From: Tethya wilhelma
Taxonomy: Eukaryota > Porifera > Demospongiae > Tethyida > Tethyidae
Reading direction: 5' to 3'
Assembly (NCBI GenBank): GCA_964030475.1
Contig: CAXIPT010000049.1
Location: 1-64,000 of the forward strand
DNA length: 64,000 nucleotides
How positions within the stretch are numbered: position 1 is the first letter of the stretch; each line of letters opens with the position of its first letter. Position numbers and translations under genes: made by a program. Positions 22,078-34,755 of the stretch are shown here, piece by piece. The notes under the pieces were generated by a model, which had not been told where the DNA came from, did no database searches, and saw only the letters and a program-made list of their open reading frames with translations.

Positions 22078-25000
22078 TTCGAGCTGAAAAGTATTTTCAA
22101 AGCAAAATAAAGGTTTTGTGTACTTTATTTTTTTAGAAAATTTTCTAAGTCCATAGTCACTCAATAAACCTTAGTTCTTCATCTCTGCCATGAAAAAACT
22201 TTGTTTTTTGCTAACAATGTTCTTTACACCAAGAGAATGTTCCATGTGTTTAAAACAATTATTTTTCACAAAAATGTTCCTTTTGTGAAGAAAAATGTTT
22301 TCAAGCAAAAATAAACGTTTTTTGTAAATATTGTACATCAGTGTCTTAAAAAATTTTCTAAGTCCATAGTCATTTGAAAAAAACGAAGTTCTTTATCTTT
22401 ATTGTGAGAAAACTTTGTTTTTATCTAACAATGTTTTTTACACCAAGAGAATGTTCCAAGTGTTAAGAAAAGTAAAATATCACAAAAGTGTTTCTTTTGT
22501 GTTGAAAAGTGTTTTCGAGGAAAAATAAATTTTTTTTGTAAATAGTGTACTTTATAGTCTTAGAAAATTTTCTAAGTACATAGTAACTAAAAAAGAAAGA
22601 ATTTTTCTCTAACGTGAGAAAACTTTGTTTTTTCAAGCAATGTTTTCTACACCAAGAAAATGTTCCATGTGTAGAAAAAGGTAAAATTTCACAAATGTGT
22701 TTCTTTTGTGCTGAAAACTTTTTTCAAGACAAAATAAACATTTTGCGTACTTCATGGTCTTAGAAAGGTTTCTAAGTCCATAGTCAGTCAAAAAAACTAA
22801 GCTTTTTACTAAAAATGTTAATACAATGTTCCATATGCTGAGAAAAGTAAAATATCACAAAAGTGTTTCTTTTGTCACAAAAAGTGTTTTTAAGACAAAA
22901 TAACCTTTTTTTCCAAAAACTGTATTTTATGGTCTTAAAAAATTTTCTAAGTCTTTAGTCACTCAAAAAGACTAAGTTCTTTATCTCTTCAGCGAAAAAA
23001 AATTGTTTTTTACCAATAATGTTTTTTACACCAAGAGAATGTTCCATGTATTGAAAAAAGAAAAATTTCACAAAAGTGTTTCTTTTGTGCTAAAAAATGT
23101 TTTCAAGGCAAAATAAACTTTTTCCGAAAAGAGTCTACTTTATGGTCTTAGAAAACTTTCTAAGTACATAGTAACTCAAAAGAACTAAGTTTTTATTTCT
23201 ACCGTGAAAATACTTTATTTACTAACAATGTTTTTTTACACCAAGAAAATGTTCCATATGTTAAAAAAATAAAATTTCATAAAAGTGTTTCTTTTGTGCT
23301 GAAATGTGTTTTGAAACAAAAATTTTTTTTTTTTTGCAAATAGTGTACTTTATGGTCTTAGAAAACTTTCAAAGTCCATAGTTCCAATTTGTTCTTTTAA
23401 TAACAATGTTTTCTGCACAAATACAATGTACCATGTGTTGCAAAAAGTAAAATTTCACAACAGTGTTTCTTTTGTGCTGAAAAGTGTTTTCAAGGTCAAG
23501 TAAACGTTTTGTGAATATAGTGTACTTTATGGTATTAAAAATTTTTTTAAGTTGAAAGTCAATCAAAAAAACTAAGTTCTTTGTCTCTACCGTGAGGAAA
23601 CTTTTTCTTCCACTAACAATGTTTTTTACACCTACAGAATGTTTCATGTTTCGAAAAAAGTAAAATTTCTCAAAAGTTTTTCTTTTGTGTTGAAGTGTTT
23701 TCAAAGCAAACTAAACGATTAGTGTACTTAATGTCTTAGAAAATTTTCTAAGCCCATAATCACTCAAAAAAGTTAACTTCTTTAACTCTACCGTGAAAAA
23801 ACTTTTTTTTACTAACAATGTTTTTTACACCAAGAGAATTTTCCATGTGTTCAAAAAACAAAAATGTTTCTTTTGTGCTGAAAAGTGTTTTCGAGGAAAA
23901 ACAAACATTTTTTGTAAAAATTGTTTTTAGTATCTTGAAAAATTTTCTAAGTCCATAGTCACTCAAAAACACTAAGTTCTTTATATCTACCGTGAAAAAA
24001 CTTTGCTTTTTACTAACAACGTTTTGTACACCAATAGAATGTTCCATGTGTGGAGAAAAATAAAATATCACAAAAGTGTTTCTTTTGTCCTGAAAAGTGT
24101 TTTTAAAACAAAATAAACGTTTTTTTGCAAAAAGTGTACTTTATGGTCTTAGAAAATATTCTAAATCCATAGTCACTAAAAAACACTAAGTTCTTTATCT
24201 CTTCCGAGAAAAAACTTTGTTTTTTACTAAAAATGTTTTTTTTACCAAGAGAATGTTCCATGTGTTGAAAATGGTAAAATTTTTTAAAAGTGTTTCTTTT
24301 GAGCTGAAAAGTATTTTCAAAGCAAAATAAAGGTTTTTTGCAAAAAGTGTACTTTATGGTCTTAGAAAATTTTCTAAGTACATAGTAATAAAAAAACTAT
24401 TAATTTATCTCTACCGTGAGAAAGCTTTGTTTTCACAAGCAATGTTTTTTACACCAAGAAAATGTTCCATGTGTTGAACATGGTTAAATTTCACAAATGT
24501 GTTTCTTTTGTGCTGAAAAGTGTTTTCAATACAAAATAAACGTTTTGCATACTTCATGGTCTTAGAAAAGTTTCTAAGTCCATAGTCACTCAAAAAAACA
24601 AAGTTCTTTATTTATACCGTGAAAAAACTTTGCTTTTTTACTAACAATGTTAATACAATGTTCCATATGTTGAGAAAAGTAAAACATCACAAAAGTGTTT
24701 CTTTTGTCTTAAAAAGTGTTTTTAAGACAAAATAAACGTTTTTTTCAAAAACTGTACTTTATGGTCTTAGAATATTTTCTAGTCACTCTAAAACACTAAG
24801 TTCTTTATTTCTTCAGTGAAAAAACTTTGTTTTTCACCAAAAATGTTTTTTACACCAAGAGAATGTTCCATATGTGTTGAGAAAAATAAAATAACACAAA
24901 AGTGTTTATTTTTTGCTGAAAAGTGTTTTCAATGCAAAATAAACGTTTTTTGCAAAACCTGTATTCAAAGTCCTCTGTCCGTCAAAAACACTAAGTTGTT

Positions 25001-25244
25001 TATCTCTTCCGTTAGAAAACTTCGTTTTTTACTAGCAATGTTTTTACACCAAGAAAATGTTCCATGTGTTGAAAAAGGTAAAATTTTACAAAAGTGTTTC
25101 TTTTGTGCTGAAAAGTGTTTTCAAGGCAAAATAAACGTTTTGTGTACTTCATGGTCTTAGAAAATTTTCTAAGTACATAGCAACTCAAAAAAACTAAGTT
25201 CTTTATTTCTTCCGTGAGAAAACTTTGTTTTTTACTAGCAATGT
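22078..25244 (+). repeat. Main satellite, block 4
   Basis: Plus orientation with the same diagnostic words as block 2. It includes monomers with the shortened TTAATACAATG variant (near 22815 and 24650). It resumes in mid-monomer after the N and ends in CTAGCAATGTT just before the duplicated island. Confidence 0.9.
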
Positions 25245-26002
25245 TGTGAGAAGAGATTGGAAAAGTTGTTGTAAAGATCTTGTCGACTGATCCTTTGAGT
25301 GGTTCCTAGGGCCCTAATTTTTTAAAACAATAGGTATAAATATCACATGGTACAAATCCATTTACTGGTTACAATAATAGATTTAATTATTAATTCAAAT
25401 GTTCAATAGTTCATAGTCCGGTCATCAGAGGAGTTCTCTAACCAATCGCTGCAGTGCTACTAGTTTCTGTCCCTTTATTCTCCCTACTAGTAGCGTGCTA
25501 TGGAAAGGGCGGAACCACTCCCATAGTAGGAGCCCGGAAGGTAGAGTCCTCTTGGAATCTTTACTGAGCTCATAGTCTTCTTGGAGTCTTGATTCATGTG
25601 TAGTTTAAAAACTTATTTTACCACGTGACCATGTTAAGTGTAGGCTCAATTTTAGCAAACTATCCCCATTTTCAGTGAAGAATTTCTATACATGTATACA
25701 GTAATAAAGAGGAGATAAGCACATATACCATGTTGTTCTTGCAAGCAGACCACCACACCACTCACAGTTTGGACAATAGCTTGGACTTGTCTAACTAGAG
25801 CTAAGTCACAGAGAAATAAAGGCTGTTTAGAGCTTTCCTTTTTACTCATGTGGGTGAAACCTGATAGACAAGAAGCCAGGCCCAGCAAAACTGGTTATTA
25901 TATCCTATCATACTAAACCATGTTGTGACAAGAACAAAGTGTGATCCCAATAGCCATGACTCAGCAATAGCTGACCTAAACAATAACCCAACTAACATGA
26001 GA

Positions 26003-26044
26003 GAGAAAGAGAGAGAGAGAAAGAAAGAGAGAGAGAGAGAGTGT

Positions 26045-26122
<78 letters not shown>

Positions 26123-26124
26123 AA
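26003..26124. repeat. (GA)n-(GT)n-(GA)n microsatellite
   Basis: A GA-rich run, a GT run of roughly 29 units (about 26049-26106) and a second GA run, at the junction of the two duplicated units. Confidence 0.95.
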
Positions 26125-27036
26125 GGATTAGAAGAGTTGTTGGGAAGGATCTTGTCGACTGAGCCTTTGAGTGGTTCCTAGGGCCCTATGCTCTAAAATT
26201 GAGGGATACATTAATAGACAGTAAAACATGTTTACAGTAGGTATCCATTCACCACCAATTGTTTTTGACAATGATGAAACGATTAACATACATTAATAGT
26301 TTGTTTAAATGTTCGAAAGTTCACAGCCTGTGTTATCCGGTCATCAGGGGAGTTCCCTACCCAATCGTTGCAATACTACCAGTTTCCATCCCTTTATACT
26401 CCCTACTGGTAGCATGCTATGAGAGGGCGGGACCACTCACATATAGGAGTCCGGAAGGTAGATTGTTAATACTTAGAGTCCAGTCCTTCTGTGAATTTAT
26501 AGCTTGTATCCAATGTTATGTGTCTTGTTGATACACAAAACCTCTTCTCCAAGTAGATAGGGTCTGTTTCTTGGAGTCCAGTCTTTCTGTGAGGCTTTTT
26601 CCACGTGCCCATATTAAATATACTATAGCTTCCCATTATTTAGAAGCATGTATCACCCTTAATGCAATAGATACGTACCTTTTTCTGTATAACCTCTTTA
26701 TTCTTGCAATTAATTCAGCTGCATGCACAATTGTGAGTACTTCAAACTTAATGTAGCACTAGATACTGAGGAAATAAGGCTGACTCAGGGATCCTTCTTT
26801 TGTACTCATATGGGTAAAAACCTGACTGACAAGTTAACAGGCCCAGTAGAACAGGTATTTCCAGAAAAAACCAGCCTATCCGATATCCCAATGCAGCAGT
26901 GTTATGAGGAGAACAAGGTGTGATCCCATAAACAAAGCTCAACTTAGCAATTGGAAGTGTCAAACACCACTGTAGGCCATCCAGTTCAATTAGGGATGTG
27001 TGTGTGTGTGGTGAGTGAGTGTACACAAGAGGAGGA

Positions 27037-27037
27037 G

Positions 27038-27075
<38 letters not shown>

Positions 27076-27076
27076 N
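27037..27076. repeat. (GA)n microsatellite ending at an N
   Basis: A pure GA run ends at a single N at 27076, after which minus-orientation satellite begins abruptly. This is a likely misjoin or gap-closure point. Confidence 0.85.
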
Positions 27077-29851
27077 TTGCTTGTGAAAACAAAGTTTTCT
27101 CACGGTAGAGAAAAATTCTTAGTTTTTTGGTTACTATGTACTTAGAAAAATTTCTAAGACCATAAAGTACAATGTTTACAAAAAACGTTTATTTTTGCTC
27201 CAAAACACTTTTCAGCACAAAAGAAACATTTTTGTGATATTTAACTTTTCTTAACACATGGAACATTTTCTTGGTGTAAAAAACATTTTTGTTCAAAAAC
27301 AAAGTTTTCTCACTGTAGAGATTAAGAACTTAATTTTTGAACTGACCATAAACTTTGAAAATTTTGTAAGACCATAAAGTACACTTTTTACAAAAAACGT
27401 TTATTTTGCCGTGAAAACACATTTCAGAACAAAAGAAACACTTTTGAGAAATTTTTCTTTTTTGAATACATTAAAACATTTTCTTGGTGTAAAAAACAAT
27501 GCTAGTGAAAACAAATTTTTCTTATGGTAGAGATAATTAACTTAGTTTTTTGGTTATTATGTACTTAGAAAATTTTCTACGACCATAAAGTACACGTTTT
27601 GCAAAAAACATTTATTTTTTCTTAAAAACACTTTTAAGAACAAAAGAAACACTTTTGTGATATTTTATTTTTCTCAACACATGGAACATTCTATTGGTGT
27701 AAAACACATTGTTAGTAAAAATCAAAGTTTTTTCACGGTAGATATAAAGAACTTAATGTTTTTGTGTGACTATGGATTTAGAAAATTTTCTAAGACCATA
27801 AAATGAACTTTTTGCAAAAAACGCTTATTTTGCCTTGAAAACACTTTTCAGCACAAAATAAACACTTTTGTGATATTTTACTTTGCTCAACACATGGAAT
27901 ATTTTCTTGGTGTAAAAAACATTGTTGGTAAAAAAACATGGTTTTTTCATGGCAAAGATAAAGAACTGTTTTTTGAGTGACTATGGTCTTAAAAAATTTT
28001 CTAAAACAATAGAGTTCACTTTTTTCACAAAACGTTTATTTTGCCTTGAAAACACTTTTCAGTACAAAATAAACACTTTTGTAATATTTTACTTTTTTCC
28101 ACACATGTAACATTCTTTTGGTATAAAAAACACTGCTAGTGAAAAACAAAGTTTTTTCATGGTAGAACATTTTTTTTGGGTTACTATGTACTTAGAAAAT
28201 TTTCTAAGTCAATAAAGTACACTTTTTGTAAAAAGCGTTTATTCTTCCTTGAAAACACTAAGTCTTTTCAGCCTAAAAGAAACACTTATGTGATATTTTA
28301 CTTTTCTCAACACATGGAACATTCTCTTGGTGTAAAAAACATTGTTGGGAAAAAACAAGGTTTTTTCATGGCAGAGATAAAGAATTTTGTTTTTTTGAGT
28401 GACTATGAACCTTTTAAAATTTTGTAAGACCATTAAAAACACTAAGCGTATATATTGCCTTGAAAGCAGTTTTCAGCACAAAAGAAACACTTTTGTGATA
28501 TTTTACTTTTTTCAACACATGGAACATTTTCTTGGTGTAAAAAACATTGCTAGTCTAAAACAAAGTTTTCTCACGGTATAAGTAAAGAACTTAGTTTTTT
28601 TGAGTTACTATGAACTTAGAAAATTTTCTAAGACCATGAAGTACGCAAAACGTTTATTTTGCCTTGAAAACACTTTTCAGCACAAAAGAAACACTTTTGT
28701 GAAATTTAACCTTTTTCAACACATGGAACATTTTCTTGGTGTAAAAAACGATTCTAGTAAAAAACGAATTTTTCTAACGGAAGAGATAAGGAACTTAGTG
28801 TTTTTGACGGACTATGGAGTTTAAACACAGGTTTTGCAAAAAACGTTTGTTTTGCATTGAAAACACTTTTCAGCACAAAATAAATACTTTTGTGTTATTT
28901 TGTTTTTCTAAACACATGGAACATTCTCTTGGTGTAAAAAAACATTTTTGATGAAAAACAAAGTTTTCTTATGGTAGAGATAAAGAACTTAATTTTTTTA
29001 AGTGACTATACACTTTGAAAATTTTGTAAGACCATAAAGTACACTTTTTCCAAAAAAGGCTTATTTTTCTGTGAAAACACATTTCAGCACAAAAGAAACA
29101 CTTTTGTGAAATTTTTCTTTTTTCAACACATGGAACATTCTCTTGGTGTAAAAGACATTAGTTTTTCGCCGAACAGTTAAAGAACTTAGTGTTTTTGAGT
29201 GACTAAAGACTTAGAAAATTTTCTAAGACCATAAAGTACAAAAACGTTTATTTTATTTTAAAAACACTTTTCAACACAAAAGAAACACTTTTGTGATATT
29301 ATACTTTTCTCAACATATGGAATATTGTATTAACATTGTTAGTGAAAAGAAAAGATTTTCACAGTATAAATAAAAAACTTAGTTGTTTTGAGTGACTATG
29401 GACTTAGAAACTTTTCTAAGACCATGAAGTACGCAAAACATTTATTTTGTCTTAAAAACACTTTTCAGCACAAAAGAAACACATTTGTGAAATTTTACCT
29501 TTTTCAACATATGGAACATTTTCTTTGTGTAAAAAACATTGCTTGTGAAAACAAAGTTTTCTCACGGTAGAGAAAAATTCTTAGTTTTTTGGTTAGTATG
29601 TACTTAGAAAATTTTCTAAGACCATAAAGTACACTATTTACAAAAAACGTTTATTTTTCCTTGAAAACACTTTTCAGCACAAAAGAAACACTTTTGTGAT
29701 ATTTTACTTTTCTTAACACTTGGAACATTTTCTTGGTTTAAAAAACATTGTTAAATAAAAACAAAGTTTTCTCACGGTAGAGATAAAGAACTTGGTTTTT
29801 TTTAAATGACTATGGAGTTAGAAAATTTTTTAAGACACTGAAGTACAATAT
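27077..29851 (-). repeat. Main satellite, block 5 (inverted arm)
   Basis: Same satellite as blocks 1-4, now reading as the reverse complement (TCAACACATGGAACATT, GAGTGACTATGGACTTAG, AGACCATAAAGTACAC). Monomers with the TTTTTTGGTTACTATG variant match plus-strand monomers near 6780 and 22570. It is interrupted at 29851 by the next DNA element. Confidence 0.9.
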
Positions 29852-30922
29852 GTGACCAAATTTTGGAAAACCGACCAGATGTAGTAATATGCGAATTTTG
29901 AGATAGTGCTTGCATTGTAATCTACGTCATTGCAGCTTGCTATTTTCCAAATTTGAAGCGGCTAGGCGCTATAGTTTTGGAGATATGAGCTCAAATATAC
30001 CGACCGTTCATTCCAATTTTACTCGCTAAAATCGTGAGTGAATACGTTGCTAAGCGCGAGTACACAAACTCCGTATACTATCCGTGTTACAAATTATTTG
30101 TGTTTGTAGTACAATTTTAGTGTAGTATCAGAATATGCATGAAGTTAGTTGAAGCGCTAGTTAAAACTTACTTTATGAGCCTTTTTAAAGACACAGAAGA
30201 CCAGGGAGCCTTCCAGGAGGATTCACCAAGAAAGTAAGTAAGTCTACTAAGTAGAATAATGTAGCGGGTGGGCTGTAACTAGAGTAACTAGGCTATAAAT
30301 GGCGCAGAAATAAGCGCCCAATATTAATGCATGCATCTATAGATATTCTAACTGTAGGAAACAGTTTAGCTAATACTTATTGCCCATAATAAGAAGCGCT
30401 TAGCTTCTTTCCCCCACAAATTTCATTGCAAATTTATTATACACAATGTACAATACATTCATTCATTATTGTGCACAGATAACAGCTCCTGGCATAGCCC
30501 AGCGATTCTGCAACACTGTGGGCCATCTTCTGACCATCTGGAGGAGATTTCTTTCTGCTAGAAGTGTTTAGTTCATGAACAATGCATTGTTTTTTGTTGC
30601 ACATTAAATATGCAAGATTATAATGAGATGCACCGCAGCAGCTGCATCATGTACTTATTAATCAATGAACATGGCAACGCATCCTGTGTACTAACGGGAG
30701 AGAAGCTAGCCATGGCTGACATAGCTGCATTCAAGCGCTCATATCTCAGCAATAGAAGCAGCCCCACCCGTAAAATCACGTCTGCAGCTCGCCAAGGTGT
30801 TCCCCTCCCCATTGGTGCAAAAAAAATAATTTCGCGCGCGCGTCGCGAATTACACTACAATCGCCGATTACTACAAATAAAGTTTTATTACATCTGGTCG
30901 GTTTTCCAAAATTGGGTCACAT
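29852..30922. mobile_element. Non-autonomous DNA transposon, TGTGACC-type TIR
   Basis: The left end TGTGACCAAATTTTGGAAAA and the right end ...TTTTCCAAAATTGGGTCACA are inverted repeats that extend inward through CCGACCAGATGTA to about 37 bp. Removing the element with one TA (or ATAT) restores the satellite word GTACAATATTTACAAAAA, which exists uninterrupted at 37161. Internally it shares order and wording with the 7.1-kb element at 41931-49047: GCGAATTTTGAG, GTATACTVTCCGT, GACACAGAAGAC and, near the right end, CGCGAATT. It has no long open frame with a motif, so it is best seen as a deletion derivative or relative mobilised in trans. Confidence 0.8.
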
Positions 30923-31108
30923 ATTTACAAAAAACGTTTATTTTTGCTTGAAAAAATTTTACGCTGTGGCTAGTACCCCGGCGCCGGGGTTGGATATTTT
31001 AACGCTAGAACACCGGCACCGGGGAAGCACCTCGTTTAATTTTGAGTTCCGGTGCCGTGTCATTGGTTCCAGTTTTACGAGCCACGTGGAGAAGAAATTC
31101 AAGTCAAC

Positions 31109-34100
31109 ATGGCCTCTGCTGTTGCTTCTCATGCTCCAACTGACAGTTTTGATGTTGGCGATACCTTTAGCACATTTGAACAGTTTGAAGTGGCATTGGA
31201 AAATTTCAAAAAGAAGAATTTTGTGGAATTTTACCGTCGAGATTCGAGGACAATAGAAGCAGCACGCAGGAGGGGTATTGATAGGCCTCTAAAACCAGAG
31301 TTAAAGTATTTTGAACTTAAGTATTGCTGCATTCATGGAGGTCAGGCTTACAAGTCCAGAGGGAAAGGGACTAGAAGCACATCGTAAGTATACATACTAT
31401 CATCCTAGTAACTTGGCTTGCATGGGGGCTGAGCTATTATATAGACAGCCGCCCGGGCGTGACTCAGTGATGTTGACATATGATTGCTTTCTTTCAGTAC
31501 ATTTCGACAAGACTGCTCAGCCCACATTTATCTTAAGATTAATGGTGACGGTACAGCCTTACAAGTGAGGAGTGTAAGTCAAGAACACAACCATGAAGTT
31601 TCTCAGGTAATCTTAATTTAGTAGAATATTATCTCAGGTGCTCTCATAGTTCGTTAATACTTACTTGACAGGAGTTATTTAGGCACTTACCCAGCCAGAG
31701 AAAATTATCCAGTGAGGCTAAAGCAAAAGCCAGCAGTCTCCTGCGTATGAATGCAAACAAGAAAATGGTGCAATCAAGTTTGTCCAGTGAGACAGGAAAA
31801 ATTGTTCTACTTAAAGATTTGAGCAACCTTGCTTCGGCAGCAAAGCAAGGAATGTCTAGAAACAGCGTTGATGGGGTTGTAGATACTTTATCAAATAAGT
31901 ATGGTAAGTGATACATGTTGTGTTTTGTTGTAAGCTAGTGTACACATGACTATCAAAATTATCAATTTTTAATAGGTGCATCTGTTGAAGTATATTGTGA
32001 TGAGCAAAAAAATCTCAAAGGCATATTTTTCCAAGATCAGCAAATGATCAAAACATTCAGTGCGTACCCAGAGCTTCTTTGCCTCGATGCTACTTATAAA
32101 TTACTAGAATTTCGCCTACCAGTGTATATAATGTTATGTGAAGATGCTAATGGTATGAGTGAAATAATTGCGGTGTGCCTATTTGTACAGGAAGATGCTG
32201 ACAGTATTACTTGGATGGTTGATTCATTCAAAAAGCACAACCCTGATTGGCCAAAAATCCGCATTGTTATGGCAGAAAAAGACATTGGTGAAAGAGATGT
32301 GATAAAGCGTTGTGTCCCAAATGCATCAGTCCCCATTTGCCTTTTTCACACCCTAAGAAGTTTCCGTAGAGAAATAACCTGTGAAAAGATGGGCATAACT
32401 TCTGGACAAAGGAACGCTTGTCTCGATTTAATTCAAAAAATATGTTACGCTCATTCAGAGGCTGAGTATTCAAATCTTTATGCTCAGCTACAGAGTTCTG
32501 CTCCTAAGGAAGTGGTCAGCTATTTTGATGATAATTGGCATCCTATAAGAAATGAATGGGTACTAGGGATGAAATCAAGTGGAAATTTTCTCAATTTTAC
32601 AAATAACAGATTAGAATCAATCAATGGAAAGCTAAAGCAAGTGATAAACCGATACAGCTCACTTGAAGAGTTTGTCGACAAGTTCTTCATTATTTTGACG
32701 GCTTTACGTACTGAGCGGGATCACAAGGCTGCGATAATGTTTCAGAAAGTTGAAGTAACACCTTTTGCAGATGACAGTCCTGAAAATGATGCTACCTTGT
32801 CGTCACATGTTTGCATTAAGAACAAAATTGAACGAGCCACTCTTTTCTCCTGAGCTGTGTGACAGACGATGGACTGCAGCATACTATAGGTCTACACAAT
32901 GACTATTTTCAGTCTATTCATCACAGCCAACAGTTCAGATTGTAACAAGTTCAAAGGAGCACAGACGCAAGCTTAGTCAGCACCAAAAATTTCGCAAAGC
33001 ATCAATAATTACTGCTCAGGTTGCATCAGTTGTTAGTGAAACATCAAATGTGCAGTTTGAACGACGTATTAAGATTCTTGAAGAACTGCTAGCTTCATGG
33101 AAAGAGGGAACTGAGGTTGCAACGTTGACCCAAGTATGTTAAAGTGTTCTGTGTAGTTACATACACAATGCATATTAATTTTATTTATTACACACCCACC
33201 CATATGCCTTAGGTATGGGTAGATGAGGTATGACATGGGAGTGTCAATTAGTGCATTCCATTCTGGGAATTAATGGCACATGACTGCATGCCTAGGATGT
33301 GGTAATGGGCACATGCATGCATATGCTAAGTCAGCAAAAAGCATTGGATTAACACCCATGCAGGGTATAATTATGTGAGTGTTGCTACTGATTGCACACC
33401 CACAAATATGTTAAGAGTAATAATTTTTGCATATCATCAAAAATTAACAGGTGATTTCAGCGATGAAGATGAGGATGAAGGAGATGAGGACAATGGCCAT
33501 AGTAATGTTGCAAATTCACAGACAACCAAAAGTGCTCTTGTGGGATCTGGTTCTGTTCCATCGTCCACTGGTTCCTCACTAGCGTCCACGACAGTCACTG
33601 GTTCCACTGGTTCCTCACTAGCGTCCACGACAGTCACTGGTTCCACTTCGTCCTCACTAGCGTCCACGACAGTCACTGGTTCCACTTCGTCCTCACTACC
33701 ACTTGCAGGGATCAAACCGCCCCCAGTAATGAAGAGAAGAGGTCGTCCTAGAGGACATGAATTAACAGTCATTGGACTTCCAGCAAAGAAGGCCAAGAAG
33801 TATTCTACTAAGAAACCTCAATGCTTTAGCAAAATGCATACTTCAAAGAAACAAGAAGGTTGGTTTAAGCAATTCCTTTTGCACACACACACACACACAT
33901 AGCTAGCACTCTATACCACACACAAATGGTAAACTTTGTGTATTGAGTGAAATTTAAGTTTTGAAGCACTTTTTGTTCATTTACTTTTCTGTAGTCATTC
34001 TCTCTTGGTTTGTTGACCAAGATGTTGCTACAAAGGCAATTAGGAGTGGTGTTCTTATTGAGGAGGACACAGTGGAATGTAGACCTGAGAGGGTACCGGA

Positions 34101-34374
34101 TTCGATAGCAGATGAGAATGTTGATATTTTCTTAGTTCGTAGACTGTTTTCTCAAGATGATGCTTGGGCAATTGTTGAAGATGTTTACAAGCACAAGATT
34201 CAGAAAATGATATGGACATGCAGTTTGTGTTACCGAGACCTAAGTGATGACCAGTCGATTGTTTGTGAATCATGTCTATTATGGTATCATTTTAAGTGCT
34301 GTGGTGTTACAAAGCAACCCAAGGCTAAAACTTGGTTTTGCAGAGCATGCCATGCTAATGCCAAGCAGGAGTAA
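31109..34374 (+). pseudogene. MULE transposase, ZSWIM-like, with AT-hook and PHD segments
   Basis: Exons by GT-AG joins are 31109-31383, 31498-31606, 31672-31903, 31976-about 33133, 33451-33858 and 33995-34374. Exons 1-2 encode an N-terminal zinc-binding region (CCIHGG, then DCSAH and EHNHE). Exon 4 holds the MULE catalytic core: D in LLCLDATYKL, D in VMAEKDIGERD, ICLFH, and E in NRLESINGKLK. The main frame stops at 32853, but LPCRHMFALR, the second half of a SWIM finger, is readable in another frame from 32792, and further coding similarity (LCDRRWTAAYY, FERRIKILEELL) follows with one in-frame stop. Exon 5 has an acidic start, a 13-residue Ser/Thr repeat and the AT-hook-like KRRGRPRGHELTVIGLPAKK. 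Exon 6 ends in a PHD-type finger (CSLC, CESC, WYHFKC, WFCRAC). The exon 4 to exon 5 phase does not match, so an exon may be missed. The SWIM-region frameshifts make this copy inactive. Confidence 0.8.
33561..33700 (+). repeat. 39-bp in-frame minisatellite in MULE exon 5
   Basis: About three and a half copies of a 39-bp unit containing TCACTAGCGTCCACGACAGT, encoding a Ser/Thr-rich 13-residue repeat (SLASTTVTGST). Copies are almost identical, suggesting recent expansion. It links the acidic segment to the AT-hook-like segment. Confidence 0.85.
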
Positions 34375-34755
34375 TTAGCTAACCGCCAAGGACATTTTAG
34401 TGGTTAGTATATTATAACTGATGTAATTATTTTACTGATTATTATGACCTTCATTGACAATAAATGATTATTGCATGTATCTATTTAAGTGAAAGTTCAT
34501 GCAAAGATTTGAACTTTCACGTAATACTGAATGAATGAGTATGTATTATCTATGGAATGATGAATCAAAGACGGTGGACTGGTATCTCAGCCCGACCTGA
34601 GCTGCTTGAAATGCTTGAATTGTTTGTCGCCGGAGTTTCAAGTTGAAAAGTTTCCGGTCCGGTGCCGTGGTACAATCTTCTTTGCGTTGGAACACTGTCG
34701 CCGGAACTTTAAGTTGGAAATATTCAGGTCCGGTGCCGTGGTACTAGCCACAGCG

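Larger units (their letters stand above)
25245..27076. repeat. Tandemly duplicated ~0.9-kb island between opposed satellite arms
   Basis: Unit 1 (25245-26125) and unit 2 (26126-27076) align throughout at an offset of about 871. Shared words include ATCTTGTCGACTGA, TGAGTGGTTCCTAGGGCCCTA, TCCGGTCATCAG, CCCTACTRGTAGC, CCGGAAGGTAGA and ACTCATRTGGGT. Each unit ends in GA- and GT-rich microsatellite. Unit 2 is more diverged and has indels. No open frame with a motif was found. Satellite to the left is in plus orientation; to the right it is in minus orientation, beyond an N at 27076. Confidence 0.8.
30962..34755 (+). mobile_element. MULE (Mutator-like) DNA transposon
   Basis: The left end CGCTGTGGCTAGTACC and the right end GGTACTAGCCACAGCG are perfect inverted repeats; beyond them, copies of CCGGTGCCGTG-like sequence recur subterminally on both sides. 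The flanks AAAATTTTA and AACATTTTT each differ by one base from AAAATTTTT at the uninterrupted site 37196-37204, consistent with a 9-bp target duplication, typical of MULEs. A plus-strand multi-exon transposase gene fills the element. Confidence 0.85.
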
